Of a DNA stretch of 64,000 bases, positions 13,699-25,989 are shown in pieces. A program made the translations under genes and the position numbers. The stretch is from positions 3,601,149 through 3,665,148 of the forward strand of contig JAQFVV010012405.1 in the NCBI GenBank assembly GCA_028023455.1. The letters run 5' to 3'. The DNA is from Epiperipatus broadwayi (taxonomy: Eukaryota > Onychophora > Udeonychophora > Euonychophora > Peripatidae). Positions within the stretch are counted from its first letter, which is position 1. Each line of letters begins with the position of its first letter. Below the pieces are notes generated by a model. It had not been told where the DNA came from. It did no database searches and saw nothing but the letters and a program-made list of their open reading frames with translations.

Positions 13699-15780
13699 AA
13701 AAATCTCTTTATTGCAATTATATTTTTACAATTTGTCTTCTCAAAGATAAATATGTTCAAATAAAATCTAATTGTAAGCATGTAGTTTTTTAATTTAAAA
13801 TATATATTATAGAAATATGTTGCATAAATAAGTTTAGATATGCAAATAAATTACTGAAAATTAAAATTTTTCTTTAGGAAATATTAAAACAATAAAGCAT
13901 GCTCTGATATGCCTGGGGTCAAATAGTCTACCAATCTGCTTCTTTGTATTATGATGTAACCAATCAGGCATTGTTGACTTGCTTTCATATTTAATTTTAA
14001 ATGATACTTGATGTGATGTGATGTACTGGTTTGGATATATATTAAGAAGAAAGTATAGTTTAATACAAGATGTTTTGAAAGGAATGGAAAAGATTAACAT
14101 TGCTGAATGATATAAGAGATGGGATTGAAGAGCTGGTCAATAGAAAAAATGAAGTGGGAAAAATTGATGAATTTTTGATGTGACTGCTCAGTGAACTTAG
14201 TAAATATTATTTTTAAAATTATTAGATCTTTAAAATTATAAATTATTACTATTGATGTGATTAAATAGCAACGGCAATTTATTCTACTTAGTTTATATCT
14301 TAAGCAATTTAAATATTAAAGTGAAAATAATATATGTGTATAAAAATAAACATTTCTTAAAAAGTAGTATGCTTTTTAAATAAGGTATAATAATTATAAA
14401 ACCATGTGACCACATTTATTTATAAATTAGTAGATGATGAGTATTAACTAATTAATGACAAAGACCAGATAATTAACAAAATATATAATTAATTTATTAA
14501 CAATAATTAAAAAAAAAAATTAAATAAGCAAAATAACAATAATAACAAGTTCTCAGTAATAATTATAAATATTATTGTGATGTCTTTAATTAAGAAAATG
14601 ATGTGATGTAAAGCAAAACACTTTTTTCTAAATAGTTGCCAAGGTCTAATCAAAATACTTAATTATAAATAATGAACAAAACAAAAGAATGTTTATTGTA
14701 TCTTTATTAAATAATATGATTCATTACTTCTTGGTATATGACTTATAGACTTAGTTATTTCATGCAAGAACAAAAAATTAACCAAACTTACTATATTCTT
14801 TCCAAATTATGGCTTTAATTATCCTGATTCCAATATGTACTGGTGGCATTCATAAAATGCTTATCAAGTTTATATTATGAATAAAATAATAATATAATAA
14901 TAGAATGTTGTCAGGAGTTTAATGTAACTAAACAATAATATTTATACAAATATAAGTGCCACAAATATAATTGAATATGCAATATAATTTTTATAAAATA
15001 TTGAGAATACCTATGAGAATAAATAAGAAAAGTAATACTTGTAAATATTTAAACTAGATACTATAGATATCTTTAATTATAGAAACAAAGAATTAAATTA
15101 GTAGATCAATAAAGAATATAAAATATTAAATATTATATCTTTACTATAGTTAATTATTAATTAACTTTAAATATTTCACCCAATCTTCATAGTACAAAGA
15201 ATCAATAACACACACTTATAATAAATTATAACCAAAAATTTTATATACTATTTGTATATATTCTTTTATTATACCTTCCTTTTTGTGAGAATTTTCACCG
15301 AACAAGACAACTAGATTTTATAACAAACAAATGTGAGAAATATAATACATTGTTATAATTTAAATTAATTCAAAGTCATTTAAAAAGTTCAAAATATTTA
15401 TTCTGGTGCAAGCTTTTTCAAAATATGTGAATGGGATTAAATTCTTTGGAATTTTGGGGTGCAAAATCCAAATGGAAGTGTGAAACAAATTTTAATCCTT
15501 ATAATAGAGGAACTAACTAGTAATGAAGTTTTAAATTTAAAATACAATCCAATAATAATGAGTTTAAAATAATCCCAAAACACAATAAGTTATTTTATTC
15601 TCTATATATGGGATAAAATAAATAATCCTTTAAATCCTCCAATAGTGAATCAACATTATTACATAGAATTGCAATATGTTGTTTTATTTCCTAGGTATGG
15701 AATGTAGTTATATATTATTTATAATACTTCATTCATATACACTTTAATGCAATTAATTTTCTTAAAAACTTCTTTATTTT
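13699..15780. other. AT-rich sequence without recognisable genes
   Basis: The only moderately complex part is 13890-14190, which holds a 79-codon minus-strand frame (13861-14100) with no recognisable domain. The remainder is A/T runs and short AAT stretches. Confidence 0.5.
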
Positions 15781-15782
15781 CT

Positions 15783-15840
15783 TACAGTTTCGACTGTCCA
15801 GCAATCTTCTTCAGAGCTCCATCTTCCTTACAGTTTACAA
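15783..15840 (-). repeat. Short dispersed repeat, family D (3' end)
   Basis: On the minus strand this reads GAAGAAGATTGCTGGACAGT then CGAAACTGTAAGAAAATAAA. The same block occurs on the plus strand at 57050-57078 (gaagaagattgctgg, caatcaaaactgaaactgtaag) and its last part just before the 11.5-kb microsatellite. Such conserved pieces ending in an A-rich tail are typical of SINE or LINE 3' ends. That assignment is inference. Confidence 0.5.
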
Positions 15841-16339
15841 ATTACAACTTTTCTTTAAATACAAAGGTAAATTTATTAGTTAAAAAAATCATTTTTAATG
15901 ATAATTATCCAATGTAAAAGTGTTTTTCCAGATGAATTAAAAATTCACTATTTAAAATGTACTTTTAATGATAATTTTTTAATTCATAGCTGTCCATTTG
16001 GAAAGCTCTAAGCTTCTGTGGTAATTTTAATATCAAGCAAACATTTAAAGAATAGATGAGTAACATGGTTTAAATAAAATAGCATTCTCAAACTAGTTTT
16101 CAAATTTTATATTTAAATCCAAGTTATAAATTTTCATTCCATTTAAAGTGCATTATAGAATAATGAACATGGCTAAATATTTAGTTCTCCATTAAGGACA
16201 ATTTTGAGGTAAATTTGTCATTAAAGGCAAATGTTTATTTGGTTCTCTATTCTATTATCATTGTACTGCAAGATGCCAATAATTCCAATACAGTTGACTT
16301 GCAATGAATTAATAAAGAAGATTAATCAATTATGTTCAT

Positions 16340-16645
16340 ATAGGAGTGGGCTAGAATCTTGGTGTAGCAGACGATGTAAACTAGATCTGTTTACGGGAAT
16401 CAGCGCGACCTAGGTTCTTGGTAGTGCTGGTAGCAGACGATGTAAGTTAAATGGGCTTATGCATTGCAACCAGTGCCACCAAGTGGGCAGTTTTGCTGCC
16501 TGCCAGCTTGTGGAAGCTTCCTGTGCATATGCATGGTGAACAGCGCCAACTAGCGGCTGGAATTTGCATCATCTGTTTTTTGGCCCTTACTCTGGATATT
16601 TCTGTGTGTTTACACAGAAACAGCGCCTCTAGCGGCTGGGGTGCA
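16340..16645. repeat. Minisatellite, ~70-bp period, GC-rich, with CTCF-like motifs
   Basis: The motif cag(c/t)gc starts at 16401, 16471, 16541 and 16621, a spacing of 70, 70 and 80. The following bases are cga-cctagg, cac-caagtggg, caa-ctagcggctgg and ct-ctagcggctgg, so each unit ends and begins at the same degenerate motif. The first two units also share gtagcagacgatgtaa. On the minus strand 16473-16486 reads CCACTTGGTGGCAC, which fits the known CTCF core consensus CCASYAGRKGGCRS at 13 of 14 positions. 16543-16556 (CCGCTAGTTGGCGC) fits at 12. The two open frames over this block (16231-16413 and 16451-16786) follow the repeat and are probably not coding. Confidence 0.65.
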
Positions 16646-16789
16646 GCTAACCAGAAAGTACCGATTAATGAGATCAACATTTTCATTTACAATTTTTCAC
16701 TCTTGACTTTTTACAGGGAAATTTTACCATTGTTGCCAGAATATGATATGACACATATCATCTTTGTATATTTTAAGAATTTGTAGCAC

Positions 16790-18130
16790 CAAATTTGTAA
16801 TGACATTATTTAAAAATGACAAAATAATATTTTAAAAACATTTATATATTTTATCACAATAATTAATAAAAATAAACTACATGTTACTATTTTATAAACA
16901 AATATTTATATTGTAAATATTAAAATAAATGATTTTACTTTATTCATTTTTAAATGTTCATTATAATTAATCTTTTTTTCATAATAATAATAAGTTTACA
17001 TAAATAGTTTGTGATTGAACCCTTTTAACATTTAAAATACATTCAAGAATTATAAATATTTGTGTATGCACCTACATATATTTAAATATTATATTAAAAT
17101 TTTCTATCCTTATTAAATGTAATTCTAATCTTATATATACACCAATAAAGTTATTCCTATACTAATACTATTTTTAAATAATTTCTTATTATTATTATAC
17201 TGTTTTATTCTATGTGTTATTCTTTGAAAGTTAATTTTATGTGTGTGTGTGTTTTATAACTATATATAAACTGCGATTTTAAAAAAAATTGTTACACATA
17301 TTCGAAAATGCTGTATTTATAAAATATATATGAGACGATATCTTAAAGATTAGTTTAATAATTTGCCTTATAAGATAATAATATTAATATAATTTTAATA
17401 TTGTTATTTGCAATAATGATAATAATAAATAATAGTTGCTATATTGATAAGTCAATAAAAAAATTTAAAACTATGATTATTGTTGCCAATTCATATATTA
17501 AATTTCAATAGAATATATATCTCAATTTACTATGCAATACTCTCTAGTATACATATGTATGAAGTTAAACCATATGTGTTTATGTTTAACTCATATGTAA
17601 AGAGAAGTGTTCCCAAAATGCATGCACAATGAAAGAGTGGTGTCTGATTTTCAGTACTAATCATTAGACGCAATATGGTGAAGTTGAAATGAAAAATACG
17701 TTGATAAAATTAAAAAATTTGAATATATATAAAATCAATAGTATTTGATATAGAATAAAATATACTCTTAATTTTTTCAAAAGTTATCAAATATCTTATT
17801 CATAACTAGTGCAGAAGACATACATGTGTGTGTATTAGTGTGTATGTGTGTCATAATTAAACACTTTTTAAAAATCAAGTGATAATCATTTTCTTTTATT
17901 AATTCTCTAATGTAAAAGTTATTTTTTCTCCTGACAATTTTTCTATCTAATACTATATAATGAGATATTATTTTATCTAATACTATATAAGTTTCATAAA
18001 TTTTAAATATTATACTCAGGATAATTAACTATCTATGGTCAAATACAGTGTCTTTATCTAACTTTTAGCTATAAACTCAGTAGCATTTCCCTTTTTCTTA
18101 ATATATATAAAATCAAATGGAATGAATATA
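16790..18130. other. AT-rich sequence without recognisable features
   Basis: Apart from a short (TG)n at 17239-17250 and a degenerate TG-rich run at 17824-17852, I see no repeat shared with other parts of the window and no coding signal. Confidence 0.5.
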
Positions 18131-18140
18131 ATAAACAGAT

Positions 18141-18476
18141 GTAATATAACGAGCATGCTAATAGTTTTAAACAAGCTTTTCCAAATAAATTCCACAAGAG
18201 AAAACATTTAAAAATCACTATCCAGAATTATCCATACCCTCAAACCAGTTTCAAGCTACTGGCTATCTTTAATAAGGCACTAGGATATTCAGATATTAGA
18301 TCTAAAATACCAGGTCAAGCTTAACAATTTGTCTAATACTTAACTATTAAGTAAAAAATCTGAAACTGTCAGATATCTATAAGTCTTCAAATCCAGCTAT
18401 CTAACTTATATCTAGGTATATAGCTTAATTTATTGAAAAAGCTTGTTTAGAGCTATTAGCACACTCATTATATTAC
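18141..18476. mobile_element. Inverted-repeat element with ~50-bp terminal repeats
   Basis: Left end gtaatataacgagcatgcta, continuing atagttttaaacaagctttt, is repeated inverted at the right end (18425-18476, reading gtaatataatgagtgtgcta, atagctctaaacaagctttt on the minus strand). The interior includes ctactggctatctttaataa and ggcactaggatattcagata, which recur at 58660-58740. About 336 bp with no coding capacity, as expected of a MITE. The superfamily is not identified. Confidence 0.7.
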
Positions 18477-18604
18477 ATTTGTAATACAGGCTTATTAAGT
18501 TAAGTCACATGATGTATAACTTTATTTTTTTACTATTATAATAAACAGAACATTCAGGAATAAATTCTACAATGTTCAAGATACCAATATAAAAGTAAAC
18601 AAAT

Positions 18605-18735
18605 AATAGCTATAGGTGGCTTACAGAATTTATGGCATCCTGAGTAGCATTTAATACTTAAAATTAAAAAAACAAAACTCATTAAAATCATACAACATTA
18701 ATGTTCTTATGTGAATGGCCAATTTTCCATCAAGA
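18605..18735. mobile_element. Half copy of the 8.85-kb fold-back element
   Basis: The blocks gtggcttacag, tggcatcctgagtagcat, aaactcattaaaatcataca, acattaatgttc and tgaatggccaattttcc match the left arm and loop of the element at 8845-9230. Only one arm is present. Confidence 0.55.
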
Positions 18736-19906
18736 TCTTCAAAATAATCTAGTCCTGTTATCATAAGATTAATTGTAAGGCTCTTTTTTTAGCTTTGAGA
18801 TAATTTATGAGATTACATCAAAAAAAATTTTAACAAATGTACGAACTGTAAAAAAATGATTTTTTTTTGCTAGCTTATTAAAATATTCATGATTATTTTT
18901 ATACAGTTATTATATAATCATTTAAAAACAAAAATATTCATGATTACACACTTATTTTATATGAATATGTTTTATTTTTAAAAATATAAATTAACAATTT
19001 CAATTATAATGGTAAACAGAAACTTACAGCAATAAGATTGTTAATGCCTTTGTAAAAAAAACTTTATACAATGGTAGCATACAATGTTTGTATTATTTTA
19101 AAAATTATAAATGCAATTTTAAGATTTAATATTAGAATTAGATGACTTTATGATGACTTCACTTTCATTTGTTTATGTTTTAAAAATAAAATTTAATCAA
19201 CAAAGATATTAATTTTTATTTTCAATGGCTGTGCTGGTTTTTCAACAACCATTGAATTAGAAAAAGTTCACTGTTTTCATTATTTCATTTTATTGTTTTT
19301 TCTATATTCTCAAAGTTCAGTTTTAAATGTTTTTATTGAGTTTGTTTGCTATTTGTTTATTTAACTTTGATCTTTTTCAAGTTAGAATCTTTTAAAATTG
19401 AGATTTGCTATATTTAAATCCAATAGAATTGCTTAAAATGTACTATATAACTGGGTAGTACCAGCCTAATTTATAAGAACAGTAATCTTTCCAGTTGTTC
19501 CACTAGTTTCTTAGATATGAAACAGAGGATGGAAAAATATTACAAATATTCAATAATATCACTTATCACAGTTAAAAATTCTTCTTAGAGCTTTCATTTG
19601 TTTTAAATAATAGATACAAAAGGGTGGTATAAAGATTTTTTCTTTCAATTTATTAAATATTTTGTTAACATTTTAAAATTGATATTTAACAAACCTAAGT
19701 CCAATATAACTTGCTGAAATTTTGTACATTTATTTAAAATGTTTATGAAAGTGATAATACACATTAATTTTTTTAATAAATAAATAAAAAGAATGGGAAA
19801 TTTTTTAAAATAATACTCACTATTGATTTTATTTGTTATAATTTAAATAATAAGAAAGTTTTTTATAATATAGAAAATATAATACTGAAAAGTTACTTAC
19901 TGATTT

Positions 19907-19910
<4 letters not shown>

Positions 19911-19957
<47 letters not shown>
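19911..19957. repeat. (TA)n microsatellite
   Basis: About 23 uninterrupted TA units. The surrounding 18740-20400 is AT-rich and otherwise featureless to my reading. Confidence 0.9.
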
Positions 19958-19960
<3 letters not shown>

Positions 19961-20420
19961 GTACACATACTAAATATAATATACACATAAAAAGTATACA
20001 TATTAACTTAGTGCAGAAATATCTAGTGCCATATTTTAATTATATGTGTAAAATTGATTTAAAGTAAAATTATATGTGTTAAGTGATATTTATTTACAAT
20101 ATAGTTTTGATAAGCATTTTTTCAAAAAAAAATAAAAAATTCCAATTATTTAAAAGAATATTTTCATTTAACTCTTTCCTACAAACAACCACAAGTCATC
20201 ATTTATGGCTTCAAGTCACTCTAAAACCATCAATTTTTACATTATTGTAGTGAATTTATGGCTGTTTTAAAGCTTAAAATGTACCATAAGGTGCTGCCCT
20301 TTCTAGAATTATTTTACAAGTAAAAAAAGCAATAATATTGAAATTTGAAGCTACATGAAAGAAGTCAGATTTTCCTAGATGCTGATTGGTTGGTTCTCAT
20401 TTTGAACAAAAGAAGAAAGC

Positions 20421-20832
20421 CTGTCAATAATTTTCCCTGCTCCAACTTCTTTGTTTTGATTTTCAAAATGACAATGACTGTTTTAAAATGTTTTTTTTAA
20501 GTATTTTTTACATATTATAAATTATTTTGATAAAATATGCTGAAAATATAATTATTTTAGAAAAATAGTTAAGATTTTAGTAAAAAAAAATTTAGTTTTA
20601 CACAAACATAAATTGAAAAAAAAATCAATGCTTGTTAATAATTTTCACTGCCCCAAGCTCTTTATTTGATTTTCAAATGAAAATAAATGTTTAGAGTATT
20701 TTTTAGTATTTTTTTTACATATTATTTTGATAAAATATGCTGAAAATATAATTATTTTAGAAAAATAGTAAGATTTTAGTAAAAAATTCTTTACTTTTAC
20801 ATGAACATAAATTGAAAAAGGAATCAATGACC
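20421..20832 (+). repeat. Tandem duplication of a ~205-bp segment
   Basis: Copies at about 20421-20631 and 20632-20832 share, in order, aataattttccctgc/aataattttcactgc, tttgattttcaaa, acatattat, gataaaatatgctgaaaata, taattattttagaaaaatag, agattttagtaaaaaa, aacataaattgaaaaa and atcaatg. They differ by scattered substitutions and small indels, so the duplication is old. There is no coding potential. Confidence 0.85.
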
Positions 20833-21666
20833 AATGGAGCATTTTCTAATAGGTTATGAATATTCTTTTTAGTTCACTTATTATAGAATATTTTTATAAT
20901 TATAAATAGAAATTTATTTTTGAAAAAAATTTTGTTCACTTTCATAATCTGACAAATTATTAATTTGCCTTTTACAAACAAAACTAAAATGAATCTAATA
21001 TTAAAACATAAATATATTTTTACTGCTGATTCTGTATTTGACCAATCAAATGTTTAAAACTTTAATTCACTCAGCAAATTAAAAAAAATTTCAGTTAAGA
21101 GGTTAACCTCATGCTAAAAGTTTTCAGTTAAACCAATGCTAGTTTCCTGATATACAGATGTAACCAATGCAACATGAAGATGTTAGCATAAAACCATGCT
21201 GACAGAATGTGCTGCATCTGTAGCATATTATTAAATAAGTTATCCTCATTCAGTACAGAAATGTGGATCTGTCTGGCAAAGGAATCATATATAAAAATAT
21301 TGAGAAAACAAAATGTTCCATATGGAGGAAGAGTTGTCCCTGCCATCTTATAGTCCCTATCCATAGAGCATAAGAAATCAAATGGTGTAGGGAATACCTC
21401 TATTGCCAATAACAATTCAATGACTATACTTTTGGGCCATGCATTCAGTTGGGTTCTAAGCCCTCCATGCTAATGTGGCACAAGAGAATGAGAATCTAAT
21501 GTGTCTCTTCATATCACATTGATATAAAATGCTGTACATTTCTCTACCAGTATCAATTCAACTATGTAGCAAATAATCCAAAATTAACCCCACATAATCT
21601 ACTCTAATCTTACAAATCTATGTAGCCACTTACACTTATTCTTAAATTATTTTTATGAGAATGGAA

Positions 21667-21782
<116 letters not shown>

Positions 21783-22783
21783 TTCTGCTTAGTCAGATAA
21801 GAGACTTTATGAGTTATGCACTGTTTAGGTTTAAGTATTTGAAAAGTTCTTGTTTTAGATTATTAAAGTATTTGAAAAGTTCTTAGATTATTAAAGTTCA
21901 TACTTTCCATGGCTGTAGATTTATTTGAAGTCAGTCATGTGTCGCACAACTCCAATCAAAGTTCATTTGGTATCAATATTGTTTTCAGGAAGACTGGTCC
22001 ATTGTTTGCCACTTTTCAGGAACCATCTCTGAAGATTGCCTCAGCTGGTGCAAATATGGGAAACTAATTTATTGCATAACCCTTACATTTTTGAGGTCCA
22101 CAATACATGTAAATATGCTTAAATTATGTAATTAACAAGAGTAATATTCCAAGAACAAAACTCGACTTTCCTTTTATATTATTTTAAATACCTTTCATCA
22201 AATTACAGGATTGATCTTTCCTGGCTTTGTGTTGATCTTATTGGTGATGACAATTTTCTTTGTGGATCATGTGTTCATTCACATCATTTATAGGGCAGTT
22301 TACTTTTGAGCGAGAACATAAGATTTTATTACTAGAAATTTTTAAATTGGTCTTTTATCTGACTGAACAGTTAAATGCCCTCAAGGGACTGTTTGCTATT
22401 ATGTCATTAATTTCAATAGAAAAATCATTTCCATTCTAAGATTTAAAATAACTCTAAATAGAAAATCAAATTAAAAATAATTTATAAATAGAAAATAATT
22501 AACAGCTTTTATTTTCTTTTACATTACTTTAACAAAATCTTTTATCTTTAGATTTTGCCTTACTTTAATAATTTTCCATCAGTGCAATTTTATATATTGG
22601 TTTAAATAAAATTATTAACTTTTATATTTATTTATCGATCTTTTTTTATTCTTTGAAAGCAATGTAACAGCATAAATGTATACTATTTCAATATATATAT
22701 ATCAACTATAAGTGTCCAGTCAATTTAATGTATGATATAGTTTTACAATTTTTTGTACTGTGTTAATACTAAAAACTTAAAAA

Positions 22784-23103
22784 GAATAGAGGTAATTTTT
22801 TTTAAAATATATTAAATGCTTTTATTGACTGTATACTAAAAAGAAAAAAAATGTTTCTTCAACCACAATTGGAGTTTTTAGATTGAACTTGAAATAAAAT
22901 CATAGGGGAGAGGTTTAAAAATTAATTAAGTATATCTCTATTTTTTATAACAAGAAATTGAGTTAATTAATTTCTGGACCCCCATGCTTTTATTTCAAGT
23001 TAAATCTAAAAGCCCCAATTGTGGTTGAAGGAACAATTATTTTTTTTCTTTATAGTGCATGGTGAATAAAATCATTTAATTTTTTTTTTTACCTCTATTA
23101 TTT
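22784..23103. mobile_element. Inverted-repeat (MITE-like) element, ~130-bp arms
   Basis: The left arm begins aatagaggta at about 22786, and the right arm ends tacctctatt at 23099. Internally, ttcttcaaccacaattggag and ttgaacttgaaataaaatca on the left are matched, inverted, by ccaattgtggttgaaggaac and gcttttatttcaagttaaat on the right. The arms are roughly 130 bp and the loop about 60 bp. Short non-coding fold-back element with no recognised superfamily. Confidence 0.8.
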
Positions 23104-25255
23104 AGGATGTTTATCATTAGTAATCTTAGATTTCTAATAAATCAAGAGCAATTTATTAAATTGTAATAGAGAATGAAGATTTAATATTAAAATCAAATGC
23201 TGAATGATTACAAAAATTGCCATTAGAAAGGATAATACAAATATTTTCACTAGCTGCGGAAGAGTTAACCCATTCAAATTTAAGCAATATTCAAAGTTTC
23301 TTAACCTATTAAAACATTGTAGTTTAATTCCTGTGGGTTATTTTTGGTTTTTAACGATACCAACTATTGTTACAATTTCTTTAAAGAAGTACTACATGTT
23401 GATGTAGATATGTTGGCATATTCATTTCCTTCCTTTTCTAAAAATTTTATAAGAATATATGTTACTTCTCTTTAATGTCTTTATATTCCAAATTTACTTG
23501 TATTAATATCTCCTAATTAATAAAGAGTATAAACTATTAGGGAAAGCCCGTGATTAGTCTGAATTAATCCATGTATGGATCTTTGCCAAGTGGCATCCAA
23601 TCTAAAGTATTAAAATTTGTTTATCAGTTGTTTGAAATAAATTGTATTCAGTGTTTATTCCAAGGTAAAATAATCAATCACCTGAGTACAAGAAACTCAA
23701 TGCTAAGAGTTAGTATCAGATAAGTTAAAGATACTTTTATGTTTCTTATTAGTCTATTTTTCTCCAACCTATTTGTTTCCATAGCAAATGAATCAATATA
23801 GATTGTTTGATCATTTTAAAAAAAATGGGTTGCGCTGTAAAAAAATCCTCCACTTTTTTCACAAAATTAAGGTTTATTGGATCATGAATGTAAATTTATC
23901 TACATTTGCTATTTTTCTTCAGCTGAATAATTTAATGTAAATCACTATCTAATATAGATTAATGTTCATAATATTGTGCTTCTGCCTTTTAGTTGATATT
24001 GAATGCAATACTATCTGCTTTTTCAATAACTGGTCATCTCTTTTCATCCTATTTTTTCTTTTTGTTCCAGCAATTTTCTTTTTTATGTGATTGTTCTTTA
24101 TCTGATGTAGTTAATATTATTTTATTTGAACGTTAATCTATTATTGTAAATAATCAAATGTATGGTCCCATCAAAACACCAGCTATTTCAAAAAGCGATT
24201 CTAAATCCTATCTGCTTTCAGTTATCAAACACAGCTGTATCTGATAATCTTGACATCCTTCAGGAAATAAGGATCATGATTATTTTAGATTTACCATAAA
24301 TAAATATTCATATATATACAAAAATACATCCACCCTTCAATTAAAAAATCCAGCGTGTTAATCAAAATTATCAGGTTTTGCTAGAAATAAGACCATTATG
24401 GTTTCTTGGCCTTAGTCGTTGCGTATTTATATGAAACCATGTGCCAACAACAGCTATAACATTAAGAATGTAAGAGTAAATATTACAAATTTAACCTGCA
24501 CAATTTTCTTAAAGCTTAAGTGGAAAATGAAATTTTTTTATTTTTTTCAATTAATAGCAATATCTTTTTGTATCAGCGAAGCGCCATATCTATATAAGTT
24601 GTTTAAGTACAGCAGAAAAAAATAAATAAAAAATTGTTTATCTTCACTATTGTAATTATTTGTGTTTTTATATGTATTATCTACATTCATTTTATGAAAG
24701 AGCAACATTTACGTGTATCTTCTAAATTTACATATATTCGATAACGATGTTTCAATAACATTTGCGTAGATTTAAAATTAATGTCATTAATCACCACCAC
24801 GTGTCTCGTCGATCAGTATGACAAAATTACATTTTACTAATTGCTGATAATGATAATATTTGAAAATCAGGTTTTCTTGGGGGGGAAAAGTTTATTATCT
24901 TTAGTAGGCAGACAATTATTTTGAAATATAATTTATTTACGTAAAAGTTATTGAGAAGCAATTTTATCCAATGAATAAATTTTAACTCATTTTACAACTA
25001 GAAGTTGATATTTAAATTAAAATAAAACGTATTAATCATAAGCACTAAGAAAATATTTACTCTAGGTTTAAATTTAATATGTTTAAACACAAATAACGAT
25101 TTATGTTTTTAATACTCATTTTTTTTTTGCTATTTAATGAATTAATAAGTCTAATTTCAACCCATTACTATATTTATATAGCCATGCATGTGTGCGTTTG
25201 TATGTTATTTATCATTATCATTGCTAATATTTTTTACTTTGTTTGAATGTATATA
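23104..25255. other. AT-rich sequence, no supported gene
   Basis: Open frames at 23204-23407 and 24419-24625 (67-68 codons) have no recognisable domain and are rich in I, N, K and F as expected by chance. A weak similarity between 23620-23760 and 43410-43530 is noted as uncertain. Confidence 0.5.
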
Positions 25256-25259
25256 TATA

Positions 25260-25407
25260 TGTTAAGATCTAGAATCGAAGAAGGATATATATAGTTTTAT
25301 TAATACAACTTAAAAATAACTTTTAATAATAATTCATTATCATTCACTAGTGCTGTGATGATCAAATATTATCGTTATTTTCATCTCTTCGAACTGAGAT
25401 CTTAACA
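25260..25407. repeat. Short inverted repeat (about 20-bp ends, 148 bp overall)
   Basis: tgttaagatctagaatcgaa at the left is matched by tcttcgaactgagatcttaa at the right (inverted, a few mismatches). The internal sequence is AT-rich and non-coding. It could be a small MITE. No clear target duplication was seen. Confidence 0.55.
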
Positions 25408-25464
25408 TACATACATACTGTAACTAATTAAAATATTAATTAAATTTATTGTAACAAAAATGAT

Positions 25465-25625
25465 GATAAAACATTCTAACTATTTAAAAAAATAATACTA
25501 GCCCTTAGTCATTGTAACTATTAAAATAAATGATATAGCCATTCTAACTATTTATAAATATATAGTTTGCCATTATAACTCAATAAATAAAATAGTTATC
25601 ATTGTAACTGAGTAAAAAATGATAG
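25465..25625. repeat. Degenerate short-period tandem repeat
   Basis: The phrase cattgtaact or cattctaact/cattataact recurs about every 30-38 bases (25473, 25511, 25541, 25571, 25599), each followed by an A/T-rich linker such as attaaaataaatgatata. Divergence between units is high. Confidence 0.55.
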
Positions 25626-25989
25626 GAAATCAATATAGTGATATTATCCTTATTTCTAACAATATATTTTCTTTCAATAAAGAAAAATCCCTTTTCCTTT
25701 TTCTGCTTAGGTATAATACATACATGGTAATTTTATAATTTTATTATGTATTAGTAATAAATAATGAACAATTGAATAGTTTCATAGCTTAGAAGATCGA
25801 TCACGAAAGTCACTGTAGGAATTGCAGTCGATAAATCTTGAGGACCAGAAACTGTTACTCTCTTGCTACACTAATCCACACAAGAAACAGATTATATGAG
25901 AAAAATAATAAATAGAAAATACAGCAAGTATGTTACAATGTTAATGAAAGTTGATTCATTCACTAATATCAGAAACATAAGTTGTTTAT

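Noticed and set aside
16231-16786. Two overlapping open frames (60 and 111 codons) as a gene
   Set aside because: They follow the 70-bp minisatellite, whose lack of stops reflects its higher GC content. No domain or splice support.
21128-21415. 95-codon minus-strand frame, the longest outside repeats and retrotransposons
   Set aside because: No recognisable domain, no splice or promoter context, and length not exceptional for 64 kb on six frames.
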